The notes: generated by a model from the letters alone, not told the origin. Numbered from the stretch's first letter, positions 36,283 to 45,400 are shown. The stretch: 64,000 bases of DNA from Weissella confusa (GCA_014332815.1 JACSZT010000020.1:1-64000); one strand, 5' to 3'. A program made the numbers and translations.

Positions 36283-37977
36283 ATGATTAATTTTTTTAAG
36301 AAGCATAAACGTTCATTGGGAGCGTATGCTTTGTTTGCATTTCTTTCGTTCGTAGCGATTGTGCCTTTTTTTGCGGCAAATCGTATTTTCGGACAAGGAG
36401 ATTTGTTGTTCCATTTAAACAGAATTCTAGGAATTGCTGAAGGTTTGAAGCAGGGTGAGTTGCCGTATCGTGTGTTTAATGTTTTAGCAGATACCGGAAG
36501 CGCGGTTAATTTTTTCTATCCATTCGTTTATATTTTGGGCTTTTCAGTGTTATTTAATGCCATTAATAACGTTGTAATGGCATTTTATATAGGTGAAATG
36601 ATTCTGCTGTTTGTGACTTTAATTGTGGCATATCAAGTCATGATGTCATTCTCAAAGAAGAATCAATTACAGTCGATTTTATTTGCTGTTTTGTATGGCT
36701 TTGCTTCATACCGTAGCTATTTGGCGTTTGATCAATTTGTTTTGGGCGAAGCGTTTGCATATGCATTCTTGCCAATTGCCTTTTTGGGCCTATACCACGT
36801 GGTGTTGGGCGATTATAAAAAGTGGCCAACTTTAGCTGTTGGAGTAGCATTGGTACTCTACGCACACATGTTGAGTGTAGTTTTGATGATTGCTGCATTC
36901 ATTGCATTAGTTTTGATTGCTGTGCTGTTCCGTCAAGTGACCGACTATGGTCGTCGCCTTTTTGCATTGATTAAGGCAGTTGTATTGGCGCTAGCATTGT
37001 CGGCGGTTGTGTATATTCCTTTTTTGTATGCACTGCGACAAACCAGCATTACAACGACGATTCAACAGCCAATTATTTTTTTGAATGGTTTAGGAGAAAA
37101 CATTCTACGTTCTTTGAATGACCAATATCAAAATATTGGTGTTTTGGGTATCATGGCTGTGATTATTGGAATTGTTGTCTTATTCCAAAAAAAGTACACA
37201 CAGAATGCCGTTTGGTGGGGAATTGGTACTGCACTATTTGTAATGGGAACGACCGTTTTCCCTTGGCATGCTTTACCAATGTCGATTCAAGCGTTGGTTC
37301 AATTTCCGTATCGCGTGTTCGGAATGGCGACGCTATTCTTGATGGTGTTCTTGTCTAAAGCGTTGGTTGATTTATTCGGAGATCGCAAGTCGATTCGATG
37401 GGTAGTTATCATAATTACATTGTTTGCAATGGTAGGCTGGTTCGGAAAAGCTACGGAATTGAAAAACACACGTAGCGAGCAACCAGTACTAACGGCGGCA
37501 AATCAAGATAAAAACCAAATGACAAGTTTCAGCGCTAATTCTGATGAGGTAAAGTCAATCATAAACACAGACTATAACTATATTGGTATGGTGGACTACG
37601 CTCCGAATGCCTCTTGGGTGCCTGTTAATCGTGATTCGATTTTGCGAGGTGAGACGTTAGTGAACGACCGCGTTACTTCTGTGAAGGAAAAGGCTGGTGT
37701 TACGAGAACACGATTTACTGTGGAAACGACCCAACCGAGCGTTGTTGATGTACCTATTTTCCGTTACGGAAACGAGTCCGTAAAATTGGATGGTAAAAAG
37801 ACAGCGGCATCTACTTCGAAGCGTGGAACTGTTGCAGTTTCAGTTGGTGCGGGGCAACACACTATCTCTGTTGGGTATAAGACGCCAACGTGGATTGGAT
37901 TTGCTTGGATTTTGAGCATTGCAACTTGGCTTGGTCTAGCTGTAACAGCTGCAATTCGTCGATTCAGGAATAAATAA
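36283..37977 (+). CDS. Polytopic membrane protein, paralogue of the one at 32073
   Basis: The 564-residue protein has about twelve membrane segments, a first loop GQGDLLFHLNRILGIAEGLKQGELPYR and an extracellular C-terminal domain of about 120 residues before a last helix. It shares the layout of the 32073 protein (GNDLSFQFTRI; LAEFLAYSFVPLVFLGLY against LGEAFAYAFLPIAFLGLY). A role in surface-glycan modification is inferred from context. ATG 36283 is chosen because GGGTGA precedes it; ATG 36265 lacks a ribosome site. Confidence 0.72.
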   Translation: MINFFKKHKRSLGAYALFAFLSFVAIVPFFAANRIFGQGDLLFHLNRILGIAEGLKQGELPYRVFNVLADTGSAVNFFYPFVYILGFSVLFNAINNVVMAFYIGEMILLFVTLIVAYQVMMSFSKKNQLQSILFAVLYGFASYRSYLAFDQFVLGEAFAYAFLPIAFLGLYHVVLGDYKKWPTLAVGVALVLYAHMLSVVLMIAAFIALVLIAVLFRQVTDYGRRLFALIKAVVLALALSAVVYIPFLYALRQTSITTTIQQPIIFLNGLGENILRSLNDQYQNIGVLGIMAVIIGIVVLFQKKYTQNAVWWGIGTALFVMGTTVFPWHALPMSIQALVQFPYRVFGMATLFLMVFLSKALVDLFGDRKSIRWVVIIITLFAMVGWFGKATELKNTRSEQPVLTAANQDKNQMTSFSANSDEVKSIINTDYNYIGMVDYAPNASWVPVNRDSILRGETLVNDRVTSVKEKAGVTRTRFTVETTQPSVVDVPIFRYGNESVKLDGKKTAASTSKRGTVAVSVGAGQHTISVGYKTPTWIGFAWILSIATWLGLAVTAAIRRFRNK

Positions 37978-38025
37978 AAATAGCCGTGTTCTGAAATTTT
38001 TTTCGGAACACGGCTATTTTTTATT
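37976..38025. terminator. Bidirectional terminator between convergent genes
   Basis: AAAAATAGCCGTGTTC (37976-37991) pairs with GAACACGGCTATTTTT (38006-38021), with A and T tracts on both sides. Confidence 0.9.
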
Positions 38026-38487
38026 TTATGGGTGGAAGTTTTCCTTAGCGACTTCGGCCACTGATTGACCGGTTTCCGAAGCTTGCTTGATAAGTTCTTT
38101 AATGTCCGACGGCGCAAATGTATCAGCAGGAATACCAGCTGCATTGATTTCATCTCGCGCTTTTTGAATCATGTCAGTTGTAATTTCTTGACCTGATTGG
38201 GTGACATTTGGATCGTATGAATCAGCTTGACTAGGTTGTTGACTTGAAGATGAAGGGACTACAGTGCTAGAGCTCGTTTCTGTGCTTTGAGAGACAGATG
38301 AAGAACTGCTGATTTGAACAGAAGAGGACTTAGTAGATGATTCATTACTAGAAGTACTCTTGCTGGTAGTTGTCTCGGTTGAACTTTTGCCTGTATTCTT
38401 CGTATGGTTATTTGAGGCGAAGAATACGCCGACGCCAATGATTACAACAGCAATGGCGGATACTAAGATAGTTATTGTTTTTTTCAT
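38026..38487 (-). CDS. Membrane-anchored Ser/Thr-rich extracellular protein, unknown function
   Basis: The 153-residue protein starts MKKTITILVSAIAVVIIGVG (one N-terminal membrane helix or uncleaved signal), then a 65-residue stretch almost only Ser, Thr and Lys/Gln, then a helical C-terminus (TTDMIQKARDEINAAGIPA, DIKELIKQASETGQSVAEVA). No known domain is recognised. GGGG lies six bases before the ATG at 38487. It is the only minus-strand gene inside the glycan region. Confidence 0.75.
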   Translation of the reverse strand: MKKTITILVSAIAVVIIGVGVFFASNNHTKNTGKSSTETTTSKSTSSNESSTKSSSVQISSSSSVSQSTETSSSTVVPSSSSQQPSQADSYDPNVTQSGQEITTDMIQKARDEINAAGIPADTFAPSDIKELIKQASETGQSVAEVAKENFHP

Positions 38488-38653
38488 GAAATTCCCCTTA
38501 TAATAACGTGTATGCACATATGTTATTAAGTTATAACATATATTGCATTTTGCATTGCAGGAGTGCATCGCGTTTTGCTGGGAACGACTTTAATGCTAAG
38601 TGTGTCATACATGGATGTCAGGAAAACTTCCCGACTATGAAATAGATTTATTT

Positions 38654-38689
38654 AAAACCGAGTATAACTCGGCTTTTTTCGTGTATACT
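38654..38689 (+). promoter_or_regulatory. Small hairpin with T tract followed by a -10 element
   Basis: CCGAGTATAACTCGG is followed by CTTTTTTC, then TATACT at 38684-38689. The hairpin could end an upstream transcript, and the -10 could serve the GT2 gene at 38731. Nothing else is seen between 38488 and 38653. Confidence 0.45.
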
Positions 38690-38730
38690 ATTTACTAGTT
38701 TAAACAATAATAGAAATTGGAAATTTGAAA

Positions 38731-39714
38731 ATGTTAAAGTATGCTGCACTGATTGTAACGTTTAATCGAAAAGATAAGCTGGTAAAGGCTCTGGATTCAT
38801 TGCTGAGTCAATCAATTCTTCCTGAGAAGATTGTTTTGGTTGATAACGCCTCAACTGACGGCACGCAAGACATGTTGAAGGCAGGTGGTTATTTGGATAA
38901 CGAACGTCTTCAATTCATTGAATTGCCCACTAATGTTGGTGGATCGGGCGGCTTTTATGCTGCTTTTGAGGCCGCCAAGCAATTAGATGTTGATTGGGTA
39001 TCAATTAGTGACGACGACGCAAATTTTGGTCCAGATTACTTTGCAGCAATGGCTAAGGCGATTGATCGTCACCCGGATGCGGGTGGTTTCACATCAGAAG
39101 TAAAGTTGCCAGATGGCCGAATTGATGTCACACACCGCTTTCACATGATTGATAAGCGCCTTTTGCGTTGGCGAGAGATTCCAGCTGAAAATTACGACAC
39201 GGATTTCAAAGTGGATGGCTTTACATTCGTTGGGTCTTTCTTATCGATGCATACCATCAAGGAAGTGGATTCACCTGAAAAGGACTTTTTCATTTGGTGG
39301 GATGATTTGGACTACTCAGTACGTGTAACGAAGACAACGGATGTTTACAACGCCCCTGGGGCAGTGATTAATCACGATACACCTTCAAATGCGATGGATT
39401 TGAAACATTCATACCATCCGGATTGGCGAAACTACTATGGAACGAGAAATATGTTCTTTGCTTTTTGGAAGAATGCTCATCCAGTATTGAAGTACCCGTA
39501 CTTGTTGTATAAGATAGCACGGTTGTATCTGAATCTAGTATCACCACGCCTGAAGTATGGACGTAAGTATGAGCTCTTTACGGCCAATCAAGCGATGAAA
39601 GATTTCTTCCGTGGTAAAAAGGGGTTGAATGAGCACTTTTTGCCAGGTAGTTCTAAGCAACGCGAAGCAGAATATGCTGAAAAAGTGGCGGCTGAGCAAT
39701 CAAAGATGAAATAA
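38731..39714 (+). CDS. GT2 glycosyltransferase, galactofuranosyltransferase-like
   Basis: The 327-residue protein opens with AALIVTFNRKDKLVKALDSL and carries NVGGSGGFYAAFEAAKQL, SISDDDANFGPDYF and FFIWWDDLDYS. The Asn-x-Gly-Gly-x-Gly-Gly-Phe and DDD signatures occur in RfbF/GlfT-like GT2 enzymes, including galactofuranosyltransferases. With glf 3 kb upstream, transfer of galactofuranose is a reasonable inference. ATG 38731 has only a weak ribosome site. It is 17 bases before a second enzyme of the same kind. Confidence 0.83.
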   Translation: MLKYAALIVTFNRKDKLVKALDSLLSQSILPEKIVLVDNASTDGTQDMLKAGGYLDNERLQFIELPTNVGGSGGFYAAFEAAKQLDVDWVSISDDDANFGPDYFAAMAKAIDRHPDAGGFTSEVKLPDGRIDVTHRFHMIDKRLLRWREIPAENYDTDFKVDGFTFVGSFLSMHTIKEVDSPEKDFFIWWDDLDYSVRVTKTTDVYNAPGAVINHDTPSNAMDLKHSYHPDWRNYYGTRNMFFAFWKNAHPVLKYPYLLYKIARLYLNLVSPRLKYGRKYELFTANQAMKDFFRGKKGLNEHFLPGSSKQREAEYAEKVAAEQSKMK

Positions 39715-39731
39715 CTGAAGGAGAGTGCGAA

Positions 39732-40628
39732 ATGACGGTTAGCGCAGTAATAGTGACTTATAACCGATTGGAAATGCTAAAAGAAGTTATTTCTGCCATT
39801 GAGGCATCAGATACCCCGGTTAATCATATTATTGTTGTCGACAATAATAGTGATCAACCAACGCAAGAGTTTTTAACGGGCCTAGGTAATCGAATCAACT
39901 ATGTTCGTTTGACGGAAAACTTAGGTGGCGCGGGTGGATTTAACCGGGGTGTTCGTTACTTTATGGAGCAAACAGATGATGAGTTTGTTTGGCTAATGGA
40001 TGATGATACAGTGCCACATAAAGATACGCTGACTGAACTGCTAGCTTTTGCAGATAAGATGCCAAACTTTGGATTCTTATCATCAGACATTCGTTGGATA
40101 GACGGTCAGCGTACAAAGATGAACTTGCCCGTGCCTAAGTCTGGAATCGGACATATTGCTGATGATGCAACGGAACCAGAAGAAATGCTGAATGCAACTT
40201 TTGTGTCATTGCTGATGCGTCGTGGCATCGTTCGTCAAATTGGGTTGCCAATTACAGACTTCTTTATTTGGGGCGATGATATCGAGTACACTGAGCGCGC
40301 AAGCAGAGTTGCGCCTGGGTACTTCATTCCTTCGGCTAGAGTGACACATAAGATGGCGACAAATGTAGGTTCAAGTGTCGCTAAAGACGATATGGGACGA
40401 CTGAACCGGTACTACTATTCGTATCGAAATAAAGTGTATTACGGGGCTAAGCGTTCGTTTTTCGGACACGTGAAGTCTAATGTCCGAATCGCTTTAGACG
40501 CCACGAAACTGTTACTTGGTCGCGGTGTCGATCACAAAAGGAAGCGGTTTGGTATTATAGCTAAAGGTGTTAAAGATGGCTTGACTTTCAAGCCTGAAAT
40601 TGAATACGCAAATGAAAAGCAACGGTAA
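39732..40628 (+). CDS. GT2 glycosyltransferase, galactofuranosyltransferase-like
   Basis: The 298-residue protein has SAVIVTYNRLEMLKEVISAI, NLGGAGGFNRGVRYF, FVWLMDDDTVP and FFIWGDDIEYTERA, the same subfamily as its neighbours at 38731 and 42544. It probably extends the same lipid-linked glycan. AAGGAGAG precedes the ATG. Three related enzymes in one cluster suggest alternating linkages, as in bifunctional or paired galactan polymerases. Confidence 0.85.
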   Translation: MTVSAVIVTYNRLEMLKEVISAIEASDTPVNHIIVVDNNSDQPTQEFLTGLGNRINYVRLTENLGGAGGFNRGVRYFMEQTDDEFVWLMDDDTVPHKDTLTELLAFADKMPNFGFLSSDIRWIDGQRTKMNLPVPKSGIGHIADDATEPEEMLNATFVSLLMRRGIVRQIGLPITDFFIWGDDIEYTERASRVAPGYFIPSARVTHKMATNVGSSVAKDDMGRLNRYYYSYRNKVYYGAKRSFFGHVKSNVRIALDATKLLLGRGVDHKRKRFGIIAKGVKDGLTFKPEIEYANEKQR

Positions 40629-40645
40629 CCTTAAGTTACGTTGAT

Positions 40646-40688
40646 AAGCACCAGTGGTTATGGTAATCTTAATTCTGGTGCTTTTTTG
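40646..40688 (+). terminator. Terminator after the second GT2 gene
   Basis: AAGCACCAG (40646-40654) pairs with CTGGTGCTT (40675-40683), followed by TTTTG. Confidence 0.85.
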
Positions 40689-40727
40689 TGCACTTATGGT
40701 TATTTTATAGAACAAAAAGTGAGAAAA

Positions 40728-41699
40728 ATGGCTAATTTAGAAAACAACATTCGTGTCAGTGCGAAAGGAATCACGAAGGATTTCCAATTGTACAAGACAC
40801 AATCAGAAAAACTAAAAGCAATTTTCAAGGGAAACCAAGGCGAAGCTTCATTTTGGGCTTTACGTGGCTTGTCATTTGATATTGAAGAAGGTGACATGGT
40901 TGGTATTGTCGGAACTAATGGTTCTGGTAAGTCAACTTTGTTGAATATTTTGAGTGGGGTTATTCCGCAAACGTCTGGTGTTCTAGAGTTGAACGGTACC
41001 ATTGGTGTTGTTGCTATCAACGAAGGCTTGAACTGGGAGTTGACCGGTCGTGAGAACATTCGATTGAAGCAATTGATGATGGGAAAGACCAATAAGGAGA
41101 TTGATGCGGCAATGCCGGATATTATCGAATTCTCAGAGTTGGGTGAGTTTATTGATCAACCAGTCAAGAATTATTCATCTGGTATGCGTTCAAAGCTTGG
41201 TTTTTCAATCGTTACCCACAACGATCCGGATATCTTAATTGTCGACGAAGCATTGTCAGTTGGTGACTCAAACTTTTCAACCAAAGCATTGGGTAAGATT
41301 CGCGAATTCATGGCTCAAAAGAAGACTATCTTCTTTGTGAGTCACGATTTGGAACAAGTCCGTGAATTTACCAACAAGGTAATGTGGATTCAGTACGGTG
41401 AAATGCGTGCATTTGGTCCAACTGCAGAAGTTGCCGATATGTATGAGGAGTTCACGAAGCATCTTGATGAAATGTCTGTTGAAGAGCGTGATGCTTACGT
41501 GGCAGATCAAAAACACCAACAACAAATGTGGACATTGGCACAATTTGGTGACGAATTGGCTGAAGCAGGTGATTCAAAGGAAGAGGTTCGTCGCGTTACG
41601 AAATTGAAGAGTTTCGACGGCTTTTCACCGGTAGTGCTCTGGTCTTCAATTTTGGTCATCTTTGCATTGATGGCCTGGGTTATCTGGATGGGTAGGTGA
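40728..41699 (+). CDS. Polysaccharide/teichoic acid ABC exporter, ATPase subunit (TagH-like)
   Basis: The 323-residue protein has Walker A GTNGSGKST, signature YSSGMRSKL and Walker B DILIVDEAL, preceded by FWALRGLSFDIEEGDMVGIV. That is the class of polysaccharide and teichoic-acid exporters. The C-terminus has a charged linker and one membrane helix (SSILVILFALMAWVIW-like), as in TagH, and no carbohydrate-binding Wzt domain. It energises export of a lipid-linked glycan made in the cytoplasm. It overlaps or nearly touches the permease gene. Confidence 0.9.
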   Translation: MANLENNIRVSAKGITKDFQLYKTQSEKLKAIFKGNQGEASFWALRGLSFDIEEGDMVGIVGTNGSGKSTLLNILSGVIPQTSGVLELNGTIGVVAINEGLNWELTGRENIRLKQLMMGKTNKEIDAAMPDIIEFSELGEFIDQPVKNYSSGMRSKLGFSIVTHNDPDILIVDEALSVGDSNFSTKALGKIREFMAQKKTIFFVSHDLEQVREFTNKVMWIQYGEMRAFGPTAEVADMYEEFTKHLDEMSVEERDAYVADQKHQQQMWTLAQFGDELAEAGDSKEEVRRVTKLKSFDGFSPVVLWSSILVIFALMAWVIWMGR

Positions 41700-41704
41700 G
41701 AACG

Positions 41705-42532
41705 ATGTTTGTAATGATTAAATCGATGTTTCAGTTGGCATTCGAACAAATTCGTTATTTTCCGATGACGGTTCGCTTGGCTGCTTATGATACACACGCT
41801 AATAATGCGCACAAGTATCTTGGTTCATTTTGGGAGATTTTGGATCCTTTGTTCCAAGTGTTAACGTATGCAGTTATTTTCGGCGGTGGCTTTCAATCAA
41901 GGGCGCCACAAGAAGGATTGCCTTACTTTGTTTGGATGTCAGTTGGATTTACTGCGTGGTACTTAGTTAATCAAGGTTTCTCTGATACGATTCGTTCGAT
42001 TCAGACACAAATCTTCATGGTACGAAATGTTAAGTTCCCAGTATCGATATTGCCAAGTATTCGAGTTGTGCAGGTGACGCCGGCCGTCTTATCAATTTCA
42101 GTGGTTGCTGGGATTTCAATGGCCGTAACGGGGCATTTCCACATAAGTGTTTATTGGTTGCAAATTTTTTACTATTTGTTTGCGGCGTTAGTAATGCTAT
42201 TCTTCTTAGGGTTGTTTAGTGCTACTATTAATATTTTGATTCCCGATTATGATTTAGCAATCCGACAAGTGTTGCGACTACTGTTCTTTGTGTCGGGCAT
42301 CTTGTTTGAGCCTGTTAAAGGCGGCACTTTCCAAACGATGATTTACTATATTTCACGAGTTAATCCGTTTTATTACATTGTTAACGGATGGCGTGAGACG
42401 TTCTTGACGCAACAGTGGTTCTGGAATAGCCCATCGATGATGGCGATATTCTGGTTAGAAATCCTGTTCTTTGCGATTGTGGGTTCACACTTGTATTTGA
42501 AGTTTAAGGATCAACTGATTGATTTTATTTAA
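41705..42532 (+). CDS. Polysaccharide/teichoic acid ABC exporter, permease (TagG-like)
   Basis: The 275-residue membrane protein belongs to the ABC-2 type (SFWEILDPLFQVLTYAVIFGGGF, RNVKFPVSILPSIRVVQ, FFVSGILFEPV, NPFYYIVNGWRE) with six predicted helices. It pairs with the ATPase just upstream. GGTGAG at 41694-41699, inside the end of that gene, is the ribosome site for ATG 41705. Together they match TagGH/Wzm-Wzt exporters. Confidence 0.92.
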   Translation: MFVMIKSMFQLAFEQIRYFPMTVRLAAYDTHANNAHKYLGSFWEILDPLFQVLTYAVIFGGGFQSRAPQEGLPYFVWMSVGFTAWYLVNQGFSDTIRSIQTQIFMVRNVKFPVSILPSIRVVQVTPAVLSISVVAGISMAVTGHFHISVYWLQIFYYLFAALVMLFFLGLFSATINILIPDYDLAIRQVLRLLFFVSGILFEPVKGGTFQTMIYYISRVNPFYYIVNGWRETFLTQQWFWNSPSMMAIFWLEILFFAIVGSHLYLKFKDQLIDFI

Positions 42533-42543
42533 GGAATAGAGAA

Positions 42544-43680
42544 ATGACAGGAAATAAAGTTTCTGCCGCGATTGTAACGTACAACCGTTTGGAGTTGTTG
42601 AAGGAATCGCTAGCGGCGGTGTTGAATCAAACGGACTACCTAAGTCATGTTATTGTGATTAATAACATGTCTAATGATGGTACCGAGGAATATTTGAACA
42701 GTTTAGATGACGACCGATTGGTTGTATTCCATTCACAAGAAAATTTGGGTGGGGCCGGTGGCTTTAACCAAGCGGTACGTATGTTCATGACTGATACGGA
42801 AGACGATTTCGTGTGGTTGATGGATGATGATACGATTGCGCAACCTGATGCTTTGAAGTACATGGTTGATTTTGCTAATGCTAACGCGCCTGTGGGGTTT
42901 GTGAACTCCTTGGTTCGTTGGGGAAGCCTTGATGGTCGACCTTCTTGGATGAATGTTCAAGGTCCGCGTGTGTTTGCATGGCCAATGCACCTTAATGATG
43001 TTGAAAATCCTGGGATTGAAGTCGTTAATTCATCATTTGTGTCAGTTATGATTCCGCGAGAAATTGTTGAGATGGTCGGATTGCCTCAGAAGGAATACTT
43101 TATTTGGGGTGATGATATCGAGTATACCAACCGTATTGCGGACATTCACCGCGGTTACACTGCTACTCGATCGGTTGTTGTCCACAAGTCAAAGGAAAAT
43201 ACGATGCCTGGGGATATTGTCCGTGAAGAGGATGAAAATCGTTTGTGGCGTTATGAGTACGAGTTCCGTAATCGTATGTTAACCGCTCGTCGCATTAAAA
43301 AGCGTGATATGCTCAATGTGGCAAAGGCGGGGATTCGTTTTGACCTTCGAGCTGTTCTATTGGCGAAGGGGGTTAAGTTCCGCTTGAAAAAAGCAGGAAT
43401 GATTATCAAAGGAACGTGGCGTGGCTTCTTCTTCAATCCTGAAATCCAATTTGTTCCAGGCATGAAGAATTATGATGTTCGTTCAATTAATGATTTGCTT
43501 AATGCGCGTTACTTAGCTAATCCGACGAAGCGAATTACTCTTGATGAAGAGATGGATATCGTTGATAACGGGAAGTTGTCAGATTATGCTGGTAAAAATG
43601 CTAAGGTAGATGCTTTCTTGGATCAAATCGAAGCTGATAAGCAAGCTCGTATCGCTGCGGATCAAAAGAAATCAAATTAA
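42544..43680 (+). CDS. GT2 glycosyltransferase, galactofuranosyltransferase-like
   Basis: The 378-residue protein has VSAAIVTYNRLELLKESLAA, NLGGAGGFNQAVRMF, FVWLMDDDTIAQ and YFIWGDDIEYTNRI. It is the closest relative of the 39732 enzyme, with about 80 extra charged C-terminal residues (DQIEADKQARIAADQKKSN). It lies 11 bases after the ABC permease, so synthesis and export genes are in one operon. Galactofuranose transfer is inferred, not shown. Confidence 0.86.
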   Translation: MTGNKVSAAIVTYNRLELLKESLAAVLNQTDYLSHVIVINNMSNDGTEEYLNSLDDDRLVVFHSQENLGGAGGFNQAVRMFMTDTEDDFVWLMDDDTIAQPDALKYMVDFANANAPVGFVNSLVRWGSLDGRPSWMNVQGPRVFAWPMHLNDVENPGIEVVNSSFVSVMIPREIVEMVGLPQKEYFIWGDDIEYTNRIADIHRGYTATRSVVVHKSKENTMPGDIVREEDENRLWRYEYEFRNRMLTARRIKKRDMLNVAKAGIRFDLRAVLLAKGVKFRLKKAGMIIKGTWRGFFFNPEIQFVPGMKNYDVRSINDLLNARYLANPTKRITLDEEMDIVDNGKLSDYAGKNAKVDAFLDQIEADKQARIAADQKKSN

Positions 43681-43690
43681 TTTAAACTAA

Positions 43691-43726
43691 AAGTCTGGAA
43701 GTGTTTAAACTTCTAGGCTTTTTTTG
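43691..43726 (+). terminator. Terminator of the exporter/GT operon
   Basis: AAGTCTGGAAGT (43691-43702) pairs with ACTTCTAGGCTT (43709-43720, two G-U pairs), followed by TTTTT. Confidence 0.8.
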
Positions 43727-43772
43727 CTATGATTGTCTAAGTCAATTATTGAACAACAAGGGCGTGGGGTTT

Positions 43773-45257
43773 ATGCAGTTATTAAAAGTTTATATACAAG
43801 AAACGGTCATGCGCCTGACAACAGAGTTGGTACCGCTATTTTTCTTGACGTATGTCGCGCATATTTTGCACGTACAAGCGTTGGGGATGCAAGCGGGAAC
43901 CTTTGCGCTTGTTATGCTAAGCATCGGTGTAGTTGCAACGGCGATACGAATCTATGCGCAAAGCGAATTGAGTAAAATGGCGCCGGATAAACGAACTAAT
44001 TCATCATTTTTTTGGGGCGTGTGGTCGATACAAGTCAGCGTGCTTGCGATTCTTGCGCTCGTGACGTGGGGGTTAATAAACGGGCTTAACTTGCCGTTCG
44101 AAAGTGTGTTCAAAGCGCAAGTGCTATTCTATGTGGGCGCCATGTTGGATATTTCATGGCTTTACAATGGAATTAATAAGACGCGAGTGATAGTCAGGCG
44201 TGATGCACTGGTCCAGATGCTTAGATTTGTGCCGTTGATTATTTTTGTGAAAAGTCCCTCAGATTTAACACACTTTATAATTTTGTTAGCAATGACAACT
44301 ATTATTGCTAATTTGCTACTATGGGCTCGTTTGCCAAAAGTACTTGTTCGAGTGAATGTCACAAACTTGCCTGTGAAGCTACATTACAAAGCACTGGGAT
44401 TTTTTCTAGCAATCGCGCTTTTGCCCCAACTATCTTTGTATCTGAATAAGGCGGTTTTATTTGTTTCGCGTGGCACTCATGAAGTGGCCCTGTATTACAG
44501 TGCTGAACTGTTAATTAAGGTGGGAATTGCTTTTGTACTCGGTATTGCAATGGCAATGATGACCAAGGTGCAGGAACAAAGGCGAGCCGGTGATTCAGCA
44601 GGGGTTGAAAAATCCTTTTATGAGGCCATAGAGTATAGCTCAGCGCTCAGTGTCATTGTGGCAGTCGGGGTTGCAACGGTCGGACCGCAGGCGGTGTACT
44701 GGTTTTTGGGGCCGACGTTTGTTGGTGTAGGCGAAGTGTTGCGTATTTTAGCCTTTATTATCATTGTAGCGTCGTGGCGATACAGTTTGGCGCTCCAACA
44801 AATGGCAGCGGATCGTGGCTTCCGGAATGTTTCAATCCCGGTTCAGGTCGGGGCGGCGATTAACGTCGTATTGAGTCTGGCGTTGATTCCGCATTTTGGT
44901 ATGCTGATGGCTGCCTGGGTGGCGTTAATTAGTGAAATAGTGGCGCTATTATTGCAAGTGATGGTGTTGCGACACGTATTAAATCCTTGGCAATTCATTC
45001 GCTTTGTTTGGCGTTATATTGTGGCGGGTGCTGTGGCGTGGTTGGCAATCACCTTGGTTATTCATGGTGTGCCAGGACCATATCCGAAGTTTTCGGCCTT
45101 AGAAGCTGCAGTTGGACTCATTGTTTATACAATTGTGGTCTTTGTATTTAGTACCCAAGTGGCAAAGGTGGTTAATACGGTGATTGTGCTGGCTGTTCAC
45201 CGCATGTTTGAATCGACGATTGAATTTATTCGAATCATGCTGAGAATTAAAAAATAG
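43773..45257 (+). CDS. Oligosaccharide flippase (Wzx/MOP superfamily)
   Basis: The 494-residue protein has about fourteen membrane segments and the polysaccharide-transport layout (TTELVPLFFLTYVAHILHV at the N-terminus, YYSAELLIKVGIAF, WRYSLALQQMAADRGFRNV). Flippases of this type turn lipid-linked repeat units to the outer leaflet. ATG 43773 follows CGTGGGG; TATGAT at 43727 in a TGCTATGAT context is a possible extended -10. With a Wzx here and a TagGH exporter next door, the region may serve two different glycans. No Wzy polymerase was recognised. Confidence 0.82.
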   Translation: MQLLKVYIQETVMRLTTELVPLFFLTYVAHILHVQALGMQAGTFALVMLSIGVVATAIRIYAQSELSKMAPDKRTNSSFFWGVWSIQVSVLAILALVTWGLINGLNLPFESVFKAQVLFYVGAMLDISWLYNGINKTRVIVRRDALVQMLRFVPLIIFVKSPSDLTHFIILLAMTTIIANLLLWARLPKVLVRVNVTNLPVKLHYKALGFFLAIALLPQLSLYLNKAVLFVSRGTHEVALYYSAELLIKVGIAFVLGIAMAMMTKVQEQRRAGDSAGVEKSFYEAIEYSSALSVIVAVGVATVGPQAVYWFLGPTFVGVGEVLRILAFIIIVASWRYSLALQQMAADRGFRNVSIPVQVGAAINVVLSLALIPHFGMLMAAWVALISEIVALLLQVMVLRHVLNPWQFIRFVWRYIVAGAVAWLAITLVIHGVPGPYPKFSALEAAVGLIVYTIVVFVFSTQVAKVVNTVIVLAVHRMFESTIEFIRIMLRIKK

Positions 45258-45263
45258 AAACGT

Positions 45264-45294
45264 AAGCGTCGCAAGGTTTTGCGGCGCTTTTTAG
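45264..45294 (+). terminator. Terminator of the flippase gene
   Basis: AAGCGTCGCA (45264-45273) pairs with TGCGGCGCTT (45280-45289, one G-U pair), followed by TTTT. It directly adjoins the first CIRCE. Confidence 0.82.
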
Positions 45295-45317
45295 CACTCT
45301 AAAAATTAGAGTGCTAA
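45291..45317 (+). promoter_or_regulatory. CIRCE element 1 (HrcA operator)
   Basis: TTAGCACTC-N9-GAGTGCTAA is a perfect CIRCE inverted repeat. It lies just upstream of the -35 of the hrcA promoter. Confidence 0.97.
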
Positions 45318-45322
45318 AATTG

Positions 45323-45354
45323 TTGACAAGGGTCTATGAGGCGTGTATTATAAT
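45323..45354 (+). promoter_or_regulatory. hrcA operon promoter
   Basis: TTGACA (45323-45328) with TATTAT (45346-45351, 17-base spacer); the overlapping TATAAT at 45349 would give a 20-base spacer. It lies between two CIRCE elements. Confidence 0.85.
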
Positions 45355-45359
45355 AATCG

Positions 45360-45386
45360 TTAGCACGAAGTAGTTGAGAGTGCTAA
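45360..45386 (+). promoter_or_regulatory. CIRCE element 2 (one arm imperfect)
   Basis: TTAGCACGA-N9-GAGTGCTAA differs from the perfect repeat at the last two bases of the left arm. It covers the transcription start region, so HrcA can bind on both sides of the promoter. Confidence 0.9.
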
Positions 45387-45400
45387 GAGAGGTGAAGCGT

